Source of the DNA: a bacterium | Lineage (GTDB): Bacteria > Spirochaetota > Spirochaetia > Treponematales > Rectinemataceae | DNA: 11,327 nt | Reading direction: 5' to 3' | Assembly: GCA_021813065.1 (NCBI GenBank) | Contig: JAKALZ010000036.1 | Coordinates: 1 to 11,327 of the forward strand | In this document: piece after piece, positions 6,217 through 11,327 of the stretch | How the letters are laid out: each line of letters opens with the position of its first letter | How positions within the stretch are numbered: the stretch's first letter is position 1 | The notes under the pieces: generated by a model | Database searches by the model: none | What the model saw: only the letters and a program-made list of their open reading frames with translations | Told to the model about the DNA's origin: nothing | Translations under genes and position numbers: made by a program

Positions 6217-8106
6217 ATGCCTAATTTTACCTTTAAAACTGAAGTGAATCAGCTTCTGAACCTCATCACGCACTCGCTCTACTCCCACAAGGAAGTCTTC
6301 CTGCGCGAGCTCATCTCGAACGCCTCCGACGCGATCGATAAGCTCAAATACCTCACCGTGTCGGACGATGCCTTCAAGACACTCAGCTTCGAACCGCGCA
6401 TCACGGTGAAGCTCGACGAGAACGCGAAGACCCTCACCGTGTCGGACAACGGCATCGGCATGGACGAGCAAGAACTCGCCGACAACCTCGGCACTATCGC
6501 GCGCTCGGGCACCAAAGCCTTCCTCGAGCGCCTCGGCGAGAACGACCGCAAGAACTCGAGCCTCATTGGTCAGTTCGGCGTTGGCTTCTACTCGGCCTTC
6601 ATGGTCGCGGACCAGATCGAAGTCGTCAGCCTCAAGGCAGGATCGACAGGCGCTCACCTGTGGAAGAGCGACGGCAAGTCGGGCTACGACATCGAGCCAG
6701 GCATCCGCGCGGGCTTCGGCACCGACGTCATCCTCCACCTCAACGACGAGGGCTCGGAGTACCTCTCGCGCTGGAGCATCGAAGAGCTGCTCAAGCGATA
6801 TTCGAACCACATCGCCTGGCCGATCCACCTCATTTCGGAAGAGAAGAGCTACGCGAAGGATCCCGCCAAGGCTGAATCGAAGATTGTCGACGAGCAGGTG
6901 AACGCCGCGAGCGCGCTCTGGCGCCGCCCCAAGTCCGAACTCACCGACAAGGACTACATCGACTTCTACAAGTCGCTGACCGGCGACGAGAAAGATCCTC
7001 TCCTCTGGATCCACACCAAGGCTGAGGGCACTATCGAGTACAACTCCCTCCTCTACATCCCATCGCACGTACCCGCCGATCTCTATATCCCGAGCCATGA
7101 GCAGGGCATCAAGCTCTATGTGAAGCGGGTGTTCATCACGGACAAGGAACTGCGGATTCTGCCGCCCTACTTCCGCTTCGTACGCGGCGTGATCGACTCG
7201 GACGACCTGCCGCTCAACGTGAGCCGCGAGATGCTCCAGCACAACCGAGTCATGATGACCATTCAGCAGAACACGCTCAAGAAGCTCTTCAGCGAACTCG
7301 AGCAGCTGTCAACCACAAACGCCGAAAAATATGCAAGCTTCGTAGCACTCTTCAACGTCCAACTGAAAGAGGGCCTGCTCTCCGATTGGGCAAACCGCGA
7401 ACCCCTCCTCAAGCTCGCGCGCTTCAAGAGCACCGGCGTCGACGGCTGGACCAGTCTCGCCGATTACAAAACCCGCGCTGGCGAGAGCCGCAAGTCCGTG
7501 TACTATTTGACGGGCGAGAACGAGTCGCGGCTGCGCGCCTCTCCTCTCCTCGAGACATTCGCGGAGAAGGGCATCGAGGTGCTGCTCGGCACCGACGAGA
7601 TCGACGAATTGGCCTTCAGCGGCATCGGCGAATTCGAGGGCATGCAGTTCAAGAACCTCCAGCAGCTCGACGCCGAGGACGAACTCGGATCGGCGAAGAG
7701 CGAGCACAAGGAGCAGGGCGACAAGGCGATCGGCATTCTGAAGGGCGTGCTCGGCGAGCGCGTCAAGGACGTACGCATCTCGAAGCGCCTCGGCAAGAGT
7801 CCGTCCTGTGTCGTCGTCGGCAAAGACGACCCCACGCCTGCCTACCGCAAGCTCATGGAGCGGCTCTCGAACGAGCCTGTGCCCGAGTCGAAGCCGATTC
7901 TTGAGATCAACGCGGGCCATCCCCTCGTCGAGCGTCTCGTCGCGCTCGACACGCGCAAAGCGCAGAGTGCCGGCGACGCTACCGCGGCTCAGGAGCTCGA
8001 CGACCTGGCGAATATCCTCTTCTACGAGGCCATGCTCGCCGAGGGCGAACACTTCGAGGTACCCCAGGATTTCTCCGAGCGCCTCAACAGGCTTCTCGCG
8101 AAATAA
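6217..8106 (+). CDS. htpG: HtpG, bacterial Hsp90 chaperone
   Basis: A 629-residue cytoplasmic ATP-dependent chaperone, close to the usual bacterial length. The N-terminal GHKL ATPase domain has FLRELISNASDAIDKLKY (29-45), with Glu31, Asn35 and Asp38 for hydrolysis and Mg binding. It also has DNGIGM (77-82), the TIARSGT lid segment (93-99), GQFGVGFYS (118-126) and GTDVILHL (168-175). The middle domain has LPLNVSREMLQ (331-341), whose Arg contacts the ATP gamma-phosphate, and the C-terminal dimerisation domain follows. All catalytic landmarks are intact. ATG 6217 is supported by AGGAG (6204-6208) 8 bp upstream. It is divergent from the M23 operon across a 240-bp gap. A strong GC hairpin begins just after the stop. 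I infer stress-related expression from the family, not from any site seen. Confidence 0.98.
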   Translation: MPNFTFKTEVNQLLNLITHSLYSHKEVFLRELISNASDAIDKLKYLTVSDDAFKTLSFEPRITVKLDENAKTLTVSDNGIGMDEQELADNLGTIARSGTKAFLERLGENDRKNSSLIGQFGVGFYSAFMVADQIEVVSLKAGSTGAHLWKSDGKSGYDIEPGIRAGFGTDVILHLNDEGSEYLSRWSIEELLKRYSNHIAWPIHLISEEKSYAKDPAKAESKIVDEQVNAASALWRRPKSELTDKDYIDFYKSLTGDEKDPLLWIHTKAEGTIEYNSLLYIPSHVPADLYIPSHEQGIKLYVKRVFITDKELRILPPYFRFVRGVIDSDDLPLNVSREMLQHNRVMMTIQQNTLKKLFSELEQLSTTNAEKYASFVALFNVQLKEGLLSDWANREPLLKLARFKSTGVDGWTSLADYKTRAGESRKSVYYLTGENESRLRASPLLETFAEKGIEVLLGTDEIDELAFSGIGEFEGMQFKNLQQLDAEDELGSAKSEHKEQGDKAIGILKGVLGERVKDVRISKRLGKSPSCVVVGKDDPTPAYRKLMERLSNEPVPESKPILEINAGHPLVERLVALDTRKAQSAGDATAAQELDDLANILFYEAMLAEGEHFEVPQDFSERLNRLLAK

Positions 8107-8110
8107 CCGA

Positions 8111-8141
8111 GCGCGGGCAGGCGAAATATCCGCCCCCGCGC
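8111..8141 (+). terminator. GC-rich stem-loop directly after htpG
   Basis: GCGCGGG (8111-8117) pairs with CCCGCGC (8135-8141). Inside, GGCG (8120-8123) pairs with CGCC (8131-8134) after a two-base bulge, leaving a 7-base loop. The stem is very stable and starts 4 bp after the htpG stop, but no T tract follows. It could be an atypical terminator, an mRNA 3'-end stabiliser or an attenuator before rlmE. Confidence 0.4.
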
Positions 8142-8249
8142 AGCGAGCGCCCGCCGGCAATCGGCGCGCGAACGGCATCCGGGGCCCCGACCTCGCCTTT
8201 GCGCCGGCACACCGCGCGCCAGGCGCGCCACCATAGTGGAGAACAACGA

Positions 8250-8948
8250 ATGGCAGCAGGCTACGAACGACCCGATCACTGGACGATCCGCGCGAAGAAG
8301 GAGGGCTACCCCGCCCGTTCGGTATATAAGCTCGAAGAGATCGTACGGAAGTTCGGTCTGCTGAAGGGGATGAGCGGAGGGCGCGGCGCCGTACGCGGCG
8401 ATGGCATCAGTAGCGGGCGCGGCCCCGCGTATGACGACAGCGCGAATCGAGGGCGCGCTTTAGAGCGGCGAGGTCCCGCCATTCTCGACGTGGGCGCCGC
8501 CCCCGGCTCATGGAGCCTCTGGCTGCTGCGCCAGCTCAAGGATCGTGGCTCCCTCGTCGCGGTCGACATCCAAGACCTCGGGATCGCCCCCGCCGATCCC
8601 AATTTTTCGTTTCTGAAGGGAAGCATACTGGACGAACCGGTGCGCGCGCGCCTGCGCGGGCGCGGCCCCTACGACCTCGTGGTCTCCGACGCCGCCCCGG
8701 CGACGAGCGGCAACCGCCTGGTGGACCAGGCTCGCTCGGAGGAGCTCGTCGAAGCCGTGATGGGCCTCGCGATCGAGGTGCTGGCGCCGGGTGGCGCGCT
8801 GGTGATGAAGATTTTCCAGGGCGGCGAAGAGAAGCGGCTCATCGCCGAGCTGCGCGGGCACTTCGCGCAGGCGCGCGCCTTCAAGCCCGAAGCCTGCCGC
8901 GCCGAATCTTTCGAGACCTACCTCGTGGCGATAGGTTTCGCGCGTTAG
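8250..8948 (+). CDS. rlmE: RlmE/FtsJ-type 23S rRNA uridine 2'-O-methyltransferase with an inserted Gly/Arg-rich loop
   Basis: A 232-residue SAM-dependent methyltransferase. RlmE methylates the ribose of U2552 (E. coli numbering) in 23S rRNA late in 50S assembly. SAM motif I is ILDVGAAPGSWS (78-89). The K-D-K-E catalytic set appears as Lys27 (SVYKLEE), Asp147 (VVSDAAP), Lys187 (VMKIFQGG) and Glu222 (SFETYLVA). Odd feature: about 33 extra residues, roughly 42-75, rich in Gly and Arg, lie between the Lys helix and motif I, where E. coli RlmE has about 18 residues between these points and this protein about 53. I chose ATG 8250 over an upstream in-frame start at 8199 because TGGAGA (8237-8242) is 7 bp upstream and the family begins here. 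It follows htpG after a 143-bp GC-rich gap with no clear promoter, so it may be co-transcribed. Confidence 0.92.
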   Translation: MAAGYERPDHWTIRAKKEGYPARSVYKLEEIVRKFGLLKGMSGGRGAVRGDGISSGRGPAYDDSANRGRALERRGPAILDVGAAPGSWSLWLLRQLKDRGSLVAVDIQDLGIAPADPNFSFLKGSILDEPVRARLRGRGPYDLVVSDAAPATSGNRLVDQARSEELVEAVMGLAIEVLAPGGALVMKIFQGGEEKRLIAELRGHFAQARAFKPEACRAESFETYLVAIGFAR

Positions 8949-9016
8949 GATTCCCAGAAAGTTTCGAACTGTTCAGCGGAATTTATATACTCTTTCCCAC
9001 CGTATGCGTACGTGCT

Positions 9017-9059
9017 TTGCGTTTGGTGTATACCAAACGCAATTTCACTTGCGTTTGGT
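9017..9059. promoter_or_regulatory. Triple 11-bp element (inverted pair plus direct copy), probable operator of the ATPase gene
   Basis: TTGCGTTTGGT occurs at 9017-9027, as its exact reverse complement ACCAAACGCAA at 9032-9042 (4-bp GTAT centre), and again directly at 9049-9059. The two direct copies are 32 bp apart, about three helical turns. The third copy runs into TATATATT (9059-9066), which forms an extended -10-like site (TGG then TATATA). Another possible -10, TATACT (8986-8991), with a poor -35 (TTCGAA, 8963-8968), lies upstream. The array occupies the only gap before the ATPase gene, so a DNA-binding protein probably acts here. Its identity is unknown; autoregulation by the ATPase, which has a winged-helix-like segment, is possible. 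Confidence 0.65.
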
Positions 9060-9083
9060 ATATATTGGAAGTACACTCTATCT

Positions 9084-10223
9084 ATGATAATTCCTCGGCC
9101 TTGGTGGGAAGCCCGCATCGCGGCTCTCTGGAAACGGCGCTCTATACTGTGGCTCACTGGAGTACGGCGCGCTGGGAAGACCATTCTCTGCCAAAGTATC
9201 AAAAATGTGCGTTATTTCGACTGCGAACTGCCATCAGCGAGACGCGAGATGGAAGACCAAGAGATGTTCTTAAAGTCGCATCGCGGACAGGTTTTAGCGC
9301 TCGATGAAATCCACAGACTCGATGATCCCGCACTCCTCTTGAAAATAGCGGCGGATCATTTCCCTGAAACGCGCATTATCGCCACAGGCTCGTCAACGCT
9401 CGGAGCCTCATCCAAATTCAGGGATACTCTCGCGGGGAGAAAGGCTGAACTCTACCTCACACCTCTGTGCGAAGCTGATTCGAATTTCCCTCACTCCGGC
9501 GACCGAATGAGGAGGCTGCTGCATGGCGGACTTCCTGCTCTCTTTTTATCGGATATCCGCGATGAGAAGGATTACTCCGAGTGGATTGAAGCCTTCTGGG
9601 CGCGAGATATTCTCGAGCTTTTTCGATTGGAAAGACGAGCATCCTTCCTGAAATTCGTTGAAATGATCTTCGCGCAGAGTGGAGGAAGGCTTAATGCTTC
9701 AGTCTTCGCTTCGTCCTGCGGGGTGAGCCGCCCAACAATAATGAATTATCTGGCAATCCTGGAAGCGACACATCTTGTGTATGTGGTCAGGCCATATCAC
9801 ACTCACAATGTGAAAGAAATTGTGTCGACTCCCTGCGTGTACGCCTTTGATACAGGTTTCGTCGCATGGGCACAAGGATTGCTCGATATCCCAGCCAAAG
9901 AGAAAGGCTTGCTCTGGGAACACTTAGTCCTCAACGAAATCGCGGCACTTCGCCAAACAAGCAACATCCTTAACTGGCGAGATAAGCAGGGACACGAAAT
10001 TGACTTTGTGGTCATGTCGAGAGATACAACCCCCATCGCGATCGAAGTCAAATGGAATGCCGACGCCTTTGAAGCACAAGGTCTTCGCGCATTCCGCGCA
10101 CTCCATCCGGGAAACTTGAATCTTGTCGTTTCCGCGAACGTCGAACATCCTTTTCAGAAGACCATGGGCGAATTCATCATCACATTCTGCCCGCTATCTG
10201 CCCTAGGCAACTATATTCTGTAG
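9084..10223 (+). CDS. AAA-type ATPase with DUF4143 C-terminal domain
   Basis: A 379-residue protein of the widespread AAA_14/DUF4143 family, whose biological role is not established. The N-terminal P-loop domain has Walker A GVRRAGKT (26-33), Walker B VLALDEIHRL (70-79, Asp74 and Glu75), sensor-like ATGSSTL (100-106) and GRKAELYLTPL (118-128). A helix-turn-helix-like stretch, FASSCGVSRPTIMNYLAILE (208-227), follows. The C-terminus has a PD-(D/E)XK-like pattern: Glu279/Glu285, Asp307 (EIDFVV) and Glu321-x-Lys323 (IAIEVKW). The reading frame opens upstream at 9012, but that would translate through the repeat array, and conserved family sequence begins at ATG 9084. The ribosome site there is weak (GGAAG, 12 bp away). 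GC content is visibly lower than in htpG or rlmE, and the gene stands alone, which suggests horizontal acquisition. No antitoxin-like partner is visible. Confidence 0.88.
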   Translation: MIIPRPWWEARIAALWKRRSILWLTGVRRAGKTILCQSIKNVRYFDCELPSARREMEDQEMFLKSHRGQVLALDEIHRLDDPALLLKIAADHFPETRIIATGSSTLGASSKFRDTLAGRKAELYLTPLCEADSNFPHSGDRMRRLLHGGLPALFLSDIRDEKDYSEWIEAFWARDILELFRLERRASFLKFVEMIFAQSGGRLNASVFASSCGVSRPTIMNYLAILEATHLVYVVRPYHTHNVKEIVSTPCVYAFDTGFVAWAQGLLDIPAKEKGLLWEHLVLNEIAALRQTSNILNWRDKQGHEIDFVVMSRDTTPIAIEVKWNADAFEAQGLRAFRALHPGNLNLVVSANVEHPFQKTMGEFIITFCPLSALGNYIL

Positions 10224-10586
10224 TCGTAGGACCCTGAAATGGTTCGAGAAGATACAGCGTTCGACAACGTACACAATTCACGATGATCAAGGAATCTCCC
10301 TTTTCATCTTGCGCTGGTGCTCGCAGGCTCATTCCGTCGAAGCAACAGTGCATTCTGAAGGAACTCAAGTCGAGCCCTCACTGTTGGAGCGGATACTCTG
10401 AGGAATGCTTCTCGCCAACGGTAGCTTGCGGCATCGTTCTCCACGAGCGCGGATTCCTGGAAACCACCTCGTGATAGTGCCTCTAGAATATATGGGGCGG
10501 CGTTCCTGGCATGTACTCTGTAGGTAAAAATGGTGTAAGGTAGCGATATCCACTGCGACAAAAAATCTTCATGTCAGCTAAAATAT

Positions 10587-10613
10587 TTGACGAAATCGTA
10601 CTCTCGATATAAT
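10587..10613 (+). promoter_or_regulatory. Orphan promoter-like site
   Basis: TTGACG (10587-10592) and a perfect TATAAT (10608-10613) are separated by 15 bp, shorter than the optimal 17. It points rightward into non-coding DNA and toward the 3' end of the antisense EIIA gene. No downstream plus-strand gene or T-tailed terminator was found, so it may be fortuitous in this AT-richer stretch or drive an untranslated or antisense RNA. Confidence 0.25.
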
Positions 10614-10683
10614 CATGCATTTCTAAAATGCGGCTTCAGAATTGCATGGTTGCACGTCGCCCACTGATCAATATTACGAATAT

Positions 10684-10742
10684 TTCGACAGGATGAAGAT
10701 TTAGACAGGATTATCCGGATTGGACATGATCAACAGGTGGAT
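10684..10742. repeat. Phased GGAT-type intergenic repeat, copy 2
   Basis: Units ACAGGAT (10688-10694), ACAGGAT (10705-10711), CCGGAT (10715-10720), ACATGAT (10724-10730) and ACAGGTGGAT (10734 onward) recur about every 9-17 bp. The opening TTCGACAGGAT is identical to the start of the block after aspS at 461. It lies downstream of the EIIA stop. It matches the style of degenerate ACAGGATTAACAGGAT-type interspersed repeats. No terminal repeats or transposase are visible. Confidence 0.6.
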
Positions 10743-10769
10743 TCTCATTGGTGAAAAATAGGCGCACTT

Positions 10770-11258
10770 CTATTGCGAACCCTGAGTGCGCGAAATTTCC
10801 CCCATGCGCTCCAGAAGGGCCTCGCGACCGGGCATAGTCCTCAGAAACTCGACAAAGCTGTCGTCGGAGGCCAGGTTCGCAATCTGCGCGAGTATCTGAA
10901 GGTGACTGTTTTCGTCGGCAGCCAGGACGAGGAACAGCGTGTGGACTGGCGCTCCATCCGGCGCCTTCCAGTCGATCGGCTCAAAGAGATATGCGATAAG
11001 CACCACGTCGCTCTTGAGGCTCTCGCTGCCGAACTTTCGGACATGCGGTAACGCGACGCCGTTGCCGATCGCGGTGCTCATCACTTCCTCGCGCGCCAAG
11101 AGCGCATCGATGAGCGCGTCTTGATCGATGCCATCTGGTAGCCGCACCGCGCGCACGAGCTGCGCGATCGCATTCGGCACATCGATGGGGTCCACGAGGT
11201 AGAGGGGGGAAGGCACATCAAACTGCGTCATATCACAAACAGAATCACCAATACTCAC
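10770..11258 (-). CDS. PTS EIIA type-2 domain protein (PtsN/fructose-IIA-like)
   Basis: A 162-residue stand-alone EIIA domain of the fructose/mannitol/nitrogen-regulatory class. The active-site histidine is in GVALPHVR (His72), and the second conserved histidine is in ENSHLQILAQIANLASD (His119). Phosphate would come from HPr or an NPr-like carrier. No EIIB/EIIC permease is present, so either sugar uptake genes lie outside the window or the protein has a regulatory, PtsN-like role; I cannot decide. The start is uncertain. GTG 11258 overlaps the upstream stop by 4 bp (GTGA), implying coupling. ATG 11231 (residue 10) is an alternative. Neither has a clear ribosome site. The GTG is preferred because of the overlap. 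No terminator is visible after its stop. Confidence 0.85.
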   Translation of the reverse strand: MSIGDSVCDMTQFDVPSPLYLVDPIDVPNAIAQLVRAVRLPDGIDQDALIDALLAREEVMSTAIGNGVALPHVRKFGSESLKSDVVLIAYLFEPIDWKAPDGAPVHTLFLVLAADENSHLQILAQIANLASDDSFVEFLRTMPGREALLERMGEISRTQGSQ

Positions 11259-11326
11259 TGTAGTGTAAACTCGAACGAATTGTACTCTCCATTGTCCGTC
11301 GACACATCGATCTGGGCTTTCGCAGG
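11255..11326 (-). CDS. C-terminal end of an unidentified protein (5' end outside window)
   Basis: A minus-strand frame is open from the window edge and ends at TGA (11255-11257), giving 23 residues that finish NSFEFTLQ. The alternating hydrophobic/polar pattern (IDVSTDNGEY, SFEFTL) looks like beta strands, but the fragment is too short to assign a family. The stop overlaps the GTG start of the EIIA gene by 4 bp, which is the main reason to think it is real and part of the same operon. Confidence 0.45.
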   Translation of the reverse strand, partial: PAKAQIDVSTDNGEYNSFEFTLQ

Positions 11327-11327
11327 C

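Larger units (their letters stand above)
10224..10769. other. Gene-poor lower-GC stretch between the ATPase and EIIA genes
   Basis: No convincing gene is seen in about 546 bp. A minus-strand frame at 10304-10561 (85 codons, TTG start, no ribosome site, no family I recognise) and a 63-codon plus-strand frame at 10283-10474 overlap each other and are more likely chance. The region may be a decayed remnant that arrived with the ATPase gene. It holds a promoter-like site (10587-10613), a small hairpin GCATTT/AAATGC (10617-10631), and a GGAT-type repeat block near its right end. No intrinsic terminator was found for either flanking gene. Confidence 0.6.

Noticed and set aside
6211..7242. 343-codon open frame antisense to htpG
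   Set aside because: It lies wholly inside htpG, and its composition (Val, Glu, Arg, Leu-rich, no motif) is what GC-rich reverse frames give.
7309..8178. 289-codon open frame antisense to the end of htpG
   Set aside because: Mirror of the real htpG reading frame, no recognisable domain and no ribosome site.
9017..9042. Inverted pair read as insertion-sequence ends or a CRISPR repeat
   Set aside because: The arms are only 4 bp apart, there is no transposase and no regularly spaced spacer series; an operator fits better.
9012..9083. Longer start for the ATPase gene at GTG 9012
   Set aside because: The extra 24 codons translate the inverted/direct repeat array; family sequence begins at ATG 9084.
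10304..10561. 85-codon minus-strand frame
   Set aside because: TTG start, no ribosome site, no recognisable motif, and overlaps an equally unconvincing plus-strand frame.

Overview
The window is about 11.3 kb of mostly GC-rich bacterial DNA. Hand-counted samples give about 58% GC in htpG and about 46% in the ATPase gene near the right end. The gene set (aspS, htpG, rlmE, a PSP1-domain protein, a bactofilin, a membrane-anchored M23 peptidase) and the closeness of aspS to htpG, which I recall from treponemes, suggest a Spirochaetota member. This is inference from gene content only. Twelve coding regions can be supported, two of them cut by the window edges.

Left part (2-3387, + strand): the 3' end of aspS, then an extremely AT-rich leader carrying a near-consensus extended -10 promoter. 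This drives a Tat-exported, two-haem split-Soret-type cytochrome. A strong terminator follows the cytochrome gene, and then come resB and ccsA, overlapping by ATGA, which encode the System II (Ccs) machine that attaches haem to exported apocytochromes. A redox protein and the apparatus for its haem ligation therefore sit side by side.

Middle (3447-5976, - strand): an apparent operon running M23 peptidase, bactofilin, PSP1-domain (RicT/YaaT-like) protein, with overlapping or tightly spaced genes and a TTGACA promoter in front. The peptidase and bactofilin look like a cell-shape module, a cytoskeletal polymer paired with an envelope hydrolase. Divergently, on the + strand, lie htpG (Hsp90) and rlmE (23S rRNA 2'-O-methyltransferase, with an unusual Gly/Arg-rich insertion).

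Right part (8949-11327): a lower-GC segment with an AAA ATPase/DUF4143 gene preceded by three copies of an 11-bp element (an inverted pair plus a third direct copy), probably an operator. After it come about 546 bp without a convincing gene, ending in a phased GGAT-type repeat whose relative also lies downstream of aspS. The window closes with a - strand PTS EIIA type-2 domain protein, start-stop coupled to the C-terminus of an unidentified upstream gene.

The observations most worth following up are the cytochrome/haem-ligation cassette with its AT-rich promoter, the triple operator in front of the ATPase, and the RlmE insertion. I saw no CRISPR array, tRNA, rRNA or insertion sequence.
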